IMG/VR virus record: IMGVR_UViG_3300024520_000102
Coordinates: 1-52,331 of that record
Origin: a virus
DNA length: 52,331 bases
Strand: one strand, 5' to 3'
Shown here piece after piece: positions 38,952 through 46,758 of this stretch; the stretch's first letter is position 1, and the number at the start of each line of letters is the position of its first letter. The notes beneath the pieces were generated by a model. It was not told where the DNA came from and ran no database searches. It was given only the letters and a program-made list of their open reading frames with translations. The position numbers and the translations under genes were made by a program.

Positions 38952-39650
38952 TTAAAGCGGTTGATAGTCGGGTAATCGGTCTATGGCCCATTCGTTCCTT
39001 GAGAAACTTCCTGCATCATCAACTAAATCAATAGTTTGTCCTAATCGGTGACTAATGAATACTTGTATCAAGTCGCCTGAATTTAACTGCACAGTGGAAG
39101 CCCCAACGCCTTGAATTTGGCTGTCTACATTCCGAATGTATTCAACAGGTTGCTTAATGAAAATCGGCACTCTAAAAACACTATTAACATATACCAACAA
39201 TTGAATAAAAGGCCCTTCAAACCATCGACCAGCATTGTTATTGATGATAGTTAATGCAGAGCCACTAAACATATAAAAACCAGTATTCCCTACAGTAAAT
39301 GTTTTTGTGCCATTATCCCAATTGTCAGCCAAGTTAGGATTTAACCCTACCTCGTTGACATCCATTTTAGTCGTAAAATTCCCTGCTGGCACACTTTGCG
39401 GAGGCGATGTTACAGCGCCCCGCCAATGTGTGAGGGTTTCACGTCCTGTTATTGCATCCCATTGGGAAGTTCCACAAGTTGCATCCACGTTTATATACCA
39501 GCTTGGTGGGGTGGCAAGAGTATCCAACCACATGGACATGGGGCAAAACGTCCCATTTCCAGAGGTGTCACAATTGTCATCGGTTGCGCCGGGCGGCCCA
39601 ACCCCCGTAAAGTTATTCTCAGGACAATCACAAGGGTCTATACATGGCAT
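38952..39650 (-). CDS. putative head-decoration protein with C1q/TNF-like jelly roll, 232 aa
   Basis: The C-terminal ~140 residues read like a C1q/TNF-type jelly roll (NTGFYMFSGSALTIINNN; VQLNSGDLIQVFISHRLGQT), a fold used by trimeric phage decoration proteins. The N-terminus is Cys-rich (MPCIDPCDCPENNF; FCPMSMWLD). It lies a few genes after the capsid protein. Whether it is on the head or neck cannot be told. Confidence 0.6.
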   Translation of the reverse strand: MPCIDPCDCPENNFTGVGPPGATDDNCDTSGNGTFCPMSMWLDTLATPPSWYINVDATCGTSQWDAITGRETLTHWRGAVTSPPQSVPAGNFTTKMDVNEVGLNPNLADNWDNGTKTFTVGNTGFYMFSGSALTIINNNAGRWFEGPFIQLLVYVNSVFRVPIFIKQPVEYIRNVDSQIQGVGASTVQLNSGDLIQVFISHRLGQTIDLVDDAGSFSRNEWAIDRLPDYQPL

Positions 39651-39652
39651 TG

Positions 39653-40045
39653 TTATTTGTCCTCAATTATTAAAAGTAAGTTTGTAATGCCGACTACAGC
39701 GACGTAAGAGATTAGACTATACCAGTATATACCACCCGTAACAATCGTAATCGGTAAGGCTACATACCAGCTTAAGCAGTATGGGCAGGTGACAACGCCC
39801 TCAATCGTACCGCCTAACGAACGTTTCCAAAAGTATACCATCTTCTCATATTGAATAAGCTCTTTGTCGTACTCTTCCCACTCTTCATCAACTTCTGTTG
39901 ATGCTTCTGGGGTTGTTGGTTCTGTCGGCTTGTTACGTTGTGCGAACAGTCGCAACCTCTCAAAAATGTTGAAAGGGCCGTCTTCACGGCTGACTGTTCG
40001 CACAATGGCATAAACAGCAAAAGAGGCAATAATTAAATCTGCCAT
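39653..40045 (-). CDS. DUF1360-family membrane protein, 130 aa
   Basis: The DUF1360 pattern REDGPFNIFERLR and TCPYCLSWYVALP is clear. Two transmembrane regions flank a long acidic insertion (LIIASFAVYAIVRTV; ALPITIVTGGIYWYSLISYV). DUF1360 proteins are small membrane proteins of unknown role in Bacillus spores and several phages. Presence in a head gene operon is notable. The start overlaps its neighbour's stop. Confidence 0.75.
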   Translation of the reverse strand: MADLIIASFAVYAIVRTVSREDGPFNIFERLRLFAQRNKPTEPTTPEASTEVDEEWEEYDKELIQYEKMVYFWKRSLGGTIEGVVTCPYCLSWYVALPITIVTGGIYWYSLISYVAVVGITNLLLIIEDK

Positions 40046-40272
40046 TACACCCCTATTTTTACGGTGTTATCCGCCGTGTCTCTCCATAACTCATTAACAG
40101 CCGCTCCCGCCGCCCCTTGGTTCGCACCGGATTTTAAGCCGGTGAGAAACAAAGATGACATGGTAGGGCTTGCCGATGGGTTGATAGTGGCAGAGACATT
40201 AACACCGGTAACGCTAAAAATAATGTGAGCGCTGTCAACGAAACGAAAAAACAAACGAGTGGCAAGGCTCAT
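40045..40272 (-). CDS. hypothetical virion-operon protein, 75 aa
   Basis: Short beta protein (RLFFRFVDSAHIIFSVTGVN). I start it at ATG 40272, in a TAATG overlap with GGAGG upstream, rather than at a frame beginning at 40302. No family recognised; a minor head protein is likely by position. Confidence 0.65.
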   Translation of the reverse strand: MSLATRLFFRFVDSAHIIFSVTGVNVSATINPSASPTMSSLFLTGLKSGANQGAAGAAVNELWRDTADNTVKIGV

Positions 40273-40595
40273 TAAGTCACCTCCACCGTTGAGGCGTTCC
40301 AAATTACGTCTATATCAGAACCGCCCGCATTGGCTAAGTTGAAAGTAACATCAAACTTTTGATGGTCGAGGTTCAACCCAAACTTATGAGTTGACGCAGG
40401 CGGTAAAATCTGACTATGACTTACCCCTGCTGTGTCGTCAAACGTGATGGTGATTAAGTTACCGCCCGGATTGTAAAAATCCATCTGGCGCATATTAACC
40501 GATGTTACCACGTTCACATTGCCGCCGTTGGGGACGGTGACGGATGCCCCTTCCATTACCCAAGCAACCATGCCCCTAACTCTTCCGATTGCCAT
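40272..40595 (-). CDS. hypothetical beta-sandwich head protein, 107 aa
   Basis: Beta-rich (VTSVNMRQMDFYNPGGNLIT; KFDVTFNLANAGGSDIDVIW) with the character of a small sandwich, possibly a decoration or stabilisation protein. It overlaps neighbours on both sides. Function inferred from position after the capsid gene. Confidence 0.6.
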   Translation of the reverse strand: MAIGRVRGMVAWVMEGASVTVPNGGNVNVVTSVNMRQMDFYNPGGNLITITFDDTAGVSHSQILPPASTHKFGLNLDHQKFDVTFNLANAGGSDIDVIWNASTVEVT

Positions 40596-40909
40596 TATTC
40601 AGCCACCTTTTTCTTAGGCCGACCACGCCGCTTTTTTGGCGTGGTCGGTGCTACAGGTTCGGGCTGGGGGGTAGGTGGCTTGATTAAAACGTAGCGATTA
40701 GGCATGCGTTTTTGGTCATCTTTATGCACATATATTTCAGCCAAGTTTGAAAAGTAACCATACTTATTTACTTTTCGGGTCGGGCTGTTTGCTGTAATTT
40801 TAACTGATGAGTTGGTGGTAAAGACAACTTTAACATAGCCCTTTTTACCAGCCAACTCATCATTATTTTTGAGTTGAGCCACTTGATTACCTCCCGTACA
40901 ACTACACAT
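40595..40909 (-). CDS. hypothetical protein with basic AT-hook-like tail, 104 aa
   Basis: The N-terminus holds CSCTGG. The end reads PTTPKKRRGRPKKKVAE, in which RGRP is an AT-hook core, so the tail could bind DNA. It directly follows the capsid gene. A packaging-related or capsid-interior role is possible; not established. Confidence 0.6.
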   Translation of the reverse strand: MCSCTGGNQVAQLKNNDELAGKKGYVKVVFTTNSSVKITANSPTRKVNKYGYFSNLAEIYVHKDDQKRMPNRYVLIKPPTPQPEPVAPTTPKKRRGRPKKKVAE

Positions 40910-40911
40910 TA

Positions 40912-42261
40912 TTAGGTATTAACGTTTGGTAATGGTTTGGTCATCAGGTTACAAGCTCTAACATTCTGAACACGCCCGCACAAATGGGGAGCGGTCAAAC
41001 GTAGTTGAGGCTCAACCAGCATATCGACTTGGAAACAGCGGCGTAACTCTTCTATAATGAAGTGATAGCGCCCGCCGTCTGTCCATCCTTTAGCGTCATT
41101 ACTCGGCTGATTGGCAGGCCCTAGAGCTGGTTCAATAGCGGTATAGTTTCGATATTGCATATCTAAAGTATCAACTACTCCGCCGTTTATCCCGCCGACT
41201 TGAGTGGTCAAGAAATAAATATCACTCTCATCGTAAGGTCGGCCTGTTGCGCCATCCGTGCCAGTGGTGTTAGGGATAAAATCATCAAAAACCACGGGAT
41301 AGACTTTGCCATTTAACATAAGTTGAGGAGTAGCCATTAAAGCGTTGCGGGCGTTAATAGCCTGCACCCCACCATTGCCATCAGTAACGTTAATAACTCC
41401 AGTTGTGACACCATCGGCTGCCATTTCGCTAAACATATGCTTGGCAATTTGAGTCCACAATTGACGACGCATGACGATAAGCTGTCCGGTAATCTCAACA
41501 CCTTGTAAAAAGGCTTTTTGGTCTAAAGTGTCTGCCATTTCGTAGAGGTTCTCATACAAAATCGGTGAGGTATCCCCGCCGACACAGACAGACCCAAAAT
41601 CTAACAATTCAGAGTTAAGGATAGCTCCGTCAGCTTGCACTCCGCTCTCAAGAGTTACGAGGGTGGCATCCGTGCCATAATCAGCACTAACTAATTGAAC
41701 CAATCCTCGCATTTCTTTATAACCAGTCCCGACATCGTTAGCGGTGTCACCTTCCCAGACCTGTGTCGCCATTTCTCGGTAAATTCGTTGACGCATAGCG
41801 GCCATTTGACGTTGTACCGCTCCCATTGTAATTAAATTACGTTGGTCGTCACTGGCGCTTGCTCCCATGTTGGTCAACTCCAGAGGAGTACCGCCAACAA
41901 AGAAAAAGTCTGTAAATGCACGTTGACAAGCTAACTCAATCAGCTTGCTCGTTTCTTTTGTCTGAGTTTGGCGGTTAATCCGACCAAAAGTAAAACTCAT
42001 CTTGGCGAATTCGTCATTCTCGTTAATCGTAGGTGGTTCTTCACATGGTGTAGATGGTTCACTACCTGTGATGCCCCAATCACGTGACACCAAAGCGGCT
42101 GATGTGGAGGTTACATTCAAACTTGGTGAGCTTGGAATATAATTCATTACGCTGGTATTTGGGCCGTACCACGTATTTAAGACAGGGCTTTCAATGTTAC
42201 AATCAAAGAAAAACGCCCGTTCATTATAGCGGTTCTCGGCTTGTTGGCTTGTTGCTGGCAT
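40912..42261 (-). CDS. major capsid protein (HK97-like fold), 449 aa
   Basis: Position after protease/scaffold, length, and the phrases typical of major capsid proteins support it: a long alpha-rich spine (LITMGAVQRQMAAMRQRIYR), a substrate-like loop (GQLIVMRRQLWTQIAKHMFS) and a compact beta C-terminus (RYHFIIEELRRCFQVDMLVE). The N-terminal ~65 residues may be a delta-type segment. I cannot confirm a cleavage site. Confidence 0.85.
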   Translation of the reverse strand: MPATSQQAENRYNERAFFFDCNIESPVLNTWYGPNTSVMNYIPSSPSLNVTSTSAALVSRDWGITGSEPSTPCEEPPTINENDEFAKMSFTFGRINRQTQTKETSKLIELACQRAFTDFFFVGGTPLELTNMGASASDDQRNLITMGAVQRQMAAMRQRIYREMATQVWEGDTANDVGTGYKEMRGLVQLVSADYGTDATLVTLESGVQADGAILNSELLDFGSVCVGGDTSPILYENLYEMADTLDQKAFLQGVEITGQLIVMRRQLWTQIAKHMFSEMAADGVTTGVINVTDGNGGVQAINARNALMATPQLMLNGKVYPVVFDDFIPNTTGTDGATGRPYDESDIYFLTTQVGGINGGVVDTLDMQYRNYTAIEPALGPANQPSNDAKGWTDGGRYHFIIEELRRCFQVDMLVEPQLRLTAPHLCGRVQNVRACNLMTKPLPNVNT

Positions 42262-42262
42262 A

Positions 42263-42778
42263 TTATGCCTCCTCTAAACTAAAAGTTATACTATCCTCAA
42301 AAACAGATACATCTTGGTCTGTTTCAAAGACAGCGCTTGATAATTCAATTTTATATTTGTCATATAAGGCTTCTATCCTAGCCCCGATTGGTTTCCATTC
42401 CTCGGTTTTGAGCAACCAAGCGGCGTAAACATCAGCAATATCCATGCCAAGTTCGCCAGCCGTGGCTGACATCATTGGAAGTTTTGCCGTATCACGTTCC
42501 CCACCCGTGTAAGCCTCAACTTCTCGGTTCTTTTGCTCGTAAGCAAAAACCTTGCCGGGCGTTGAGGTGATATACTCACTCTTTTTCTGCTCAGAACGAT
42601 CTAAAATCAATTGTTCAGTTTGGCGCTTACGCCCGTTGTTTAGCCATGCTACGTAAGCAGAGCTTAATTCGCTTTCAGGGATACTAGGGCCGTCGAACAC
42701 AATGCCGCTATACCCTACGCCGACAATATTATAAGTCTTTTCTCTGTCAACTAACCAGATAGCTTTTTCTAAGTTCAT
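42263..42778 (-). CDS. fibre-associated chaperone-like protein (DUF4376-type), 171 aa
   Basis: The pattern YSGIVFDGPSIPESELSSAY followed by TPGKVFAYEQKNREVEAY resembles DUF4376/tail-fibre assembly proteins, which often follow a fibre gene. Here it follows the 785-residue fibre-like gene in the head module. It may assist folding or form part of the fibre. It is close to its neighbours (two bases on each side). Confidence 0.6.
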   Translation of the reverse strand: MNLEKAIWLVDREKTYNIVGVGYSGIVFDGPSIPESELSSAYVAWLNNGRKRQTEQLILDRSEQKKSEYITSTPGKVFAYEQKNREVEAYTGGERDTAKLPMMSATAGELGMDIADVYAAWLLKTEEWKPIGARIEALYDKYKIELSSAVFETDQDVSVFEDSITFSLEEA

Positions 42779-42780
42779 TG

Positions 42781-45138
42781 TTATACCATCCTCATTAGCT
42801 CTAACTGAGCATAGATATTTTCGCCAGTTTGGGGGGCATATGGGGCTGTAGGTGGGGTGTAATCCCCCGGTAACACTGTAGACATTTTTATTTCATCCAT
42901 GTAACCGTTTAAATAGGTAACATCTCCATGCCCAAAGTTCAAGGGTACCGTGCCGTCAGTCATCGAAGCCGTAAACGGTGCGCCAATAGCCGCCCCATCA
43001 ATATAAAATTGGAAATTACCATTATCTCTAACCAGAGCTAAATAATACCACGTGGAGAGACTGGCGGACCATGATCGGGTCGTCGTCGCTCCTGTGGTAA
43101 TGAGTTTTAACTCGTTATTGGATCCGTTAAACTCTACATAGTATCCTAAATCGGACCCGCCCACTAGTTTGTGCAAAAACGGAACTGTTCCAACTAGTGA
43201 CGACAAATAAAACCAAAAGCTGATTATAAAATCAGAGGTGTTGCCGAAGTTAAAATCAGCATGATTGGCGGTAGTTAGATAATCTCCCGCACCATCGAAT
43301 TTAATGGATGTCGTTCCAAAATTGGGCTTAACGACAGTTGTTGAATGCTCGACATTACCCACGGGTGTCACGACATGCCCAAGTGCGCTATCTGTAAAGA
43401 TAGTACTGCCATTCGTTGTGTCGCTATGGATTAGTAATACATCGCCCTCCGCATTTGGAGCGCCAAAAGTTCCGGTGGTCGTCGCACGGTGTACCAATTG
43501 TAACGAATCTCCCGGCTGTAAGGTTTTAACGGTTGACATTGACGACTGATCTGTAGATGAGTTAATCCCCAAATCGGTCACACTGCCATTGTATTTTAGA
43601 GCTAGTTTATTGTTACCCGCTCCGGTTGATGTAGCCTGAGCGCTGATCTTGTATTGTCCACCTTGCCCCGCCGCAATGGTTGCAGTATTGGCGGCTATTG
43701 TCGCCAATGTTGGGCCAGTGGTGTCGTCTAAAGCCCGCACCCGCCAAGCTCCAGAGGTGAACGCTCCGCCCGTCTCAGATTTAATAATCTGAATAGCGGC
43801 GTTTACCGACTGAGCAACGGAGGCATTAACAGCGGCGGTAAAGTCGCTGATTGTCGCCGCTACTTGCGTCCCTGTGTGATTAGCTCGGTCTCGGTCTGTG
43901 GCGTGATAATGCAATGCGCTAGTACCAGCGTCCGTTAAGTCAACAGCGTTACTAGTGGTTAGAATTGTGCCGTTCTCATCTGGCATGGTCACCGTTCGGG
44001 CATTGCCAGTTAAGATTTGGGAGGCATCAAAGGCGATAAGTTTAGTCGGGTCCGCTGTGTTACCTATACGAAACGTCCCGTCCAAGGTGTTAGCCGCTAC
44101 CTCGGCATTGATTGCCGTGGATAAGTCGCTAATGGTTGCGGCCAACTGAGTTCCGGTGTGGTTAGTTCTGTTTCGGTCTGTGGCGTGATAGTGTAAGGCA
44201 CTGTCACCCGCATCGGTCAAGTCGGTAAACTGGGTATCAGTTAAGATAGTCCCGTCAGCATCCGGCATGGTCACCGTTCGGGCCTGACCCGTCCCAACTC
44301 CAGTAGCATCAAACAAAATTCGCTTGGTAATATCGCCTGTGTTGTAGATTTCAAACGAGCCATCTGCGAAGGTCGTAATAGCGACGGGCGGCACTGCGTC
44401 AACGGTTAGCTTTACAAACTCAATCGGAGTTGTCTCAAGGGTGATGGCTGGAGTTGTACAGAAAAACAGGGTTTCAGCCCCAACCGTACCGTTAAGTGGG
44501 ATACATTTGCGCTCTATAATCTCAATATCGGTATTTGCATCTGCTGACCGAGTTCCACCGACATCATAAAGGCCGTTTTGTCCACCAGCGGTCTGATTCT
44601 TGACTAGAATTCTGTCAGCCGCTACCAAGACATACCCATCAATGATATCGCCAATATCTAAATCAGTACCAAGTGTTATGTTTGCCGTTGTTGCAACCGC
44701 TACATCAGCCCAGAACGTGCCAGTGGTGAGAGCGTCAGCGTATGCTTTGGTGACGGCATCTCCTGACAGAGTTGGTGTGCCTAGATCGGTTATTTTATTA
44801 CCCCCCATATCAATGACTGGAGCGGTTAGGGTTTTATTTAACAGTGTTTGCGTTGCGTCAAGTAGTGCGAACGTGCCATTAACATCAGGAAAAATAAAGG
44901 TTCTAGTTGTCCCTGCACTAATACCCGTTAGGTCATACTCGACTATTTTACTCTGTACAGCTTCGTTATAAAGCTGTAAATCCGCATCTGAGAAGACAGG
45001 AGTACCGACAACGCCAGTACCACTAAAGTCTTCCATAGCCGCAACCACTCTGTCACCCCAATTCAAATGAGTACGGGCTGGGCTGTTGGCTATTCGCTCC
45101 CAATTTAGAGCCTTTTGTATTAGCTGATTGTCTGCCAT
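42781..45138 (-). CDS. fibre protein with repeats and C-terminal LamG-like lectin domain, 785 aa
   Basis: The N-terminal module (WERIANSPARTHLNWGDRVV, then AAMEDF) is shared in outline with the 437-residue tail protein. Beta-repeat shaft units follow, including near-identical copies of HYHATDRNRTNHTGTQ (around residues 330 and 400) and repeated ARTVTMPDADGTIL-type sequence. Residues about 590-785 resemble a LamG/concanavalin fold (FDGAGDYLTTANHADFNFG; FIISFWFYLSS; LALVRDNGNFQFYIDGAAIG). It lies between protease and capsid genes, so it could be a head fibre. Confidence 0.7.
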   Translation of the reverse strand: MADNQLIQKALNWERIANSPARTHLNWGDRVVAAMEDFSGTGVVGTPVFSDADLQLYNEAVQSKIVEYDLTGISAGTTRTFIFPDVNGTFALLDATQTLLNKTLTAPVIDMGGNKITDLGTPTLSGDAVTKAYADALTTGTFWADVAVATTANITLGTDLDIGDIIDGYVLVAADRILVKNQTAGGQNGLYDVGGTRSADANTDIEIIERKCIPLNGTVGAETLFFCTTPAITLETTPIEFVKLTVDAVPPVAITTFADGSFEIYNTGDITKRILFDATGVGTGQARTVTMPDADGTILTDTQFTDLTDAGDSALHYHATDRNRTNHTGTQLAATISDLSTAINAEVAANTLDGTFRIGNTADPTKLIAFDASQILTGNARTVTMPDENGTILTTSNAVDLTDAGTSALHYHATDRDRANHTGTQVAATISDFTAAVNASVAQSVNAAIQIIKSETGGAFTSGAWRVRALDDTTGPTLATIAANTATIAAGQGGQYKISAQATSTGAGNNKLALKYNGSVTDLGINSSTDQSSMSTVKTLQPGDSLQLVHRATTTGTFGAPNAEGDVLLIHSDTTNGSTIFTDSALGHVVTPVGNVEHSTTVVKPNFGTTSIKFDGAGDYLTTANHADFNFGNTSDFIISFWFYLSSLVGTVPFLHKLVGGSDLGYYVEFNGSNNELKLITTGATTTRSWSASLSTWYYLALVRDNGNFQFYIDGAAIGAPFTASMTDGTVPLNFGHGDVTYLNGYMDEIKMSTVLPGDYTPPTAPYAPQTGENIYAQLELMRMV

Positions 45139-45141
45139 CGG

Positions 45142-46113
45142 TTACACCCCCTTTGTCCACAAGCCAGCTAAGGCATGGTTGCCATTGGTAGCCGCTTTCG
45201 GTGACTGTAACAAAAGTTGATCACCATCCTCTAACACATCGTCAGTATCATCATTGTTGATATTGCTTTTACTAAATTGTGCCGTAATTTGTTTGGCCCA
45301 ACTCGGCTGGGCAATTGCTACCCGTGCTTGTTGCTCTCGTTTTTGAGAGGCAACGACGCTTTTAGTCAACGTGTCAACTTGGGCTTTTAACTCAATGACG
45401 GTACTAGCCAACGCCGTAATAACCTCACGAACCTCTGCCATTTCCACATTTGGAACGGGTTCTGGCTGTTCATCTTCCTCAACAACCGCCTCCGTAATTG
45501 GCTCCGGTTCGGGGTGTTCACCCCCCTCAACGTCCTTAGTAAATACGCCGGATTGCTCCAGCCCCTCAGCTTTGGTGTCAAGCTCTTTTTCTAAATCTGC
45601 AATAACTCCTGCAATCAATGCAGGTAACATTGCTTTTTGTTGTTCGGTAAATGCCATCTTTTCATCCTCCACAATTTTAACTTCTGTAAAATGGTTAGCC
45701 GCTCGTTTAAGAGGTAAAATACTGGCCTCGTAAGAGCGATATTTTGTGATTATTTCTTTTCCTGTAGCCTCATCAATTTCAACTACAACTTCATTAGCGC
45801 CGTGAGACATGCCTAATTCACCATAACGGGCGCTCATATCCTCAACAATACTAACTTCATCTGCTGAGATAGGCCATGCCATTGCAAAAAATGCGCCACT
45901 ATAACCCCACCATTCCGCCCTAGCTTCAAAAGCTAGTTTTGCTGAATGACGCTGGAGTAATAACGGCGCATTGGATGGGTTTTCGTTTAGAAACTTCTCA
46001 AAATCACGATGGGCATCGTCGGTTATAGTTTGCTGTTCTCGGTCTTGAAAACGATTAGTGAACACACCAACTAAATATGCCCTTTCGCCATCTTGTTTGA
46101 TTAGTTTTAACAT
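45142..46113 (-). CDS. prohead protease with C-terminal scaffold-like region, 323 aa
   Basis: Residues about 1-150 fit a phage prohead serine protease (XkdF/U35-like): GVFTNRFQDREQQTITDD, the Ser/His-region GELGMSHGANEV and SYEASILPLKRAANHFTEVK. A coiled-coil, acidic scaffold-like C-terminus follows (MAEVREVITALASTVIELKA). Protease-scaffold fusions are common next to a capsid gene. I infer that it shapes and later trims the procapsid. Confidence 0.75.
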   Translation of the reverse strand: MLKLIKQDGERAYLVGVFTNRFQDREQQTITDDAHRDFEKFLNENPSNAPLLLQRHSAKLAFEARAEWWGYSGAFFAMAWPISADEVSIVEDMSARYGELGMSHGANEVVVEIDEATGKEIITKYRSYEASILPLKRAANHFTEVKIVEDEKMAFTEQQKAMLPALIAGVIADLEKELDTKAEGLEQSGVFTKDVEGGEHPEPEPITEAVVEEDEQPEPVPNVEMAEVREVITALASTVIELKAQVDTLTKSVVASQKREQQARVAIAQPSWAKQITAQFSKSNINNDDTDDVLEDGDQLLLQSPKAATNGNHALAGLWTKGV

Positions 46114-46168
46114 TTAATATTCTAACAGTTGATAATTTAATATTAAAGCATTAGTTTAAAAAAATAAA

Positions 46169-46239
46169 GCGAGAACGGGAATCGAACCCGTCAAATGGGG
46201 CTTATGAAACCCCCGTCCGCACCAGCCGACATCCCTCGC
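46169..46239 (-). tRNA. tRNA with CAT anticodon (Met-type)
   Basis: On the minus strand: acceptor GCGAGG/TCTCGC, D arm GTCG-GCTGGTGC-GGAC, anticodon arm GGGGT-TTCATAA-GCCCC, variable ATTTG and T arm ACGGG-TTCGATT-CCCGT. The anticodon is CAT. It could be elongator Met or, if position 34 is lysidine-modified, Ile for ATA codons. No encoded CCA. It lies between protease and portal-side genes, downstream of a terminator, so it needs its own promoter or processing. Confidence 0.9.
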
Positions 46240-46306
46240 AATAATTAGACGTTATGAATTTACCATGATAAGGATAAATTGTCAAGAAATCAATTAAACG
46301 TTAAAC

Positions 46307-46334
46307 AAAAAAGCGCCGAAATCGGCGCTTTTTT
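46307..46334. terminator. bidirectional rho-independent terminator
   Basis: AAAAAAGCGCCGA and TCGGCGCTTTTTT form a perfect palindrome around AA. On the minus strand it would end transcription from the portal side before the tRNA and protease genes. Confidence 0.88.
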
Positions 46335-46347
46335 GTTTGTATATTGG

Positions 46348-46440
46348 TCTTGCAGTATCCTCTGTAGCGGATCGTAGGGTAACACCAAAATTCGTGATCA
46401 TTGACGAAACGGGATGGCTCTTGCAGTATCCTCTGTAGCG
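46348..46440. repeat. 22-bp direct repeat in a gene-free stretch
   Basis: TCTTGCAGTATCCTCTGTAG plus CG occurs at 46348-46369 and 46419-46440, starts 71 bases apart. One CGTAGGGTAAC unit of the 11-bp type lies between (46373-46383) but without CGTCAAG or a -10. The gap 46114-46449 holds this repeat, the terminator and the tRNA. Possible operator pair or insertion scar. Confidence 0.75.
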
Positions 46441-46449
46441 AATAATCTA

Positions 46450-46749
46450 TTATACAGCAACTAGCCCACATTCGGCAATACCTACAACATAATCATGGTC
46501 TTTAACTTTAACAAAAACCTCTGCCACAGGCCGGATATTATTATAAAATTTCATATGCCTATCTGGCTTTATGCTAATATTGTTATCTTTCTGCTTCTGT
46601 AGCATTTCAATATAAATAGATATTGTGTTGCCTGGCAATTCATCCCTCATATCATTTTTAATATGAGAAAGCGCTTCATCAAAAGTATTGAAAAAATCCA
46701 AGCAAACTTCATTATTACATCTATCATATACTAAATAATTTTTTCTCAT
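46450..46749 (-). CDS. hypothetical protein with copied C-terminus, 99 aa
   Basis: Acidic to neutral helical protein (NTFDEALSHIKNDMRDELPG). Its last residues, CGLVAV, are the same as those of the portal protein upstream, and 15 bases (GCAACTAGCCCACAT) at 46457-46471 recur at 46766-46780. The gene therefore seems to have been inserted with duplication of the portal gene end. It starts nine bases after the portal stop. Function unknown. Confidence 0.6.
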   Translation of the reverse strand: MRKNYLVYDRCNNEVCLDFFNTFDEALSHIKNDMRDELPGNTISIYIEMLQKQKDNNISIKPDRHMKFYNNIRPVAEVFVKVKDHDYVVGIAECGLVAV

Positions 46750-46758
46750 CCAATTCCC

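Noticed and set aside
46370-46410. CGTAGGGTAAC as a functional repeat promoter
   Set aside because: A single unit only, without CGTCAAG at the right phase or a -10 on either strand.
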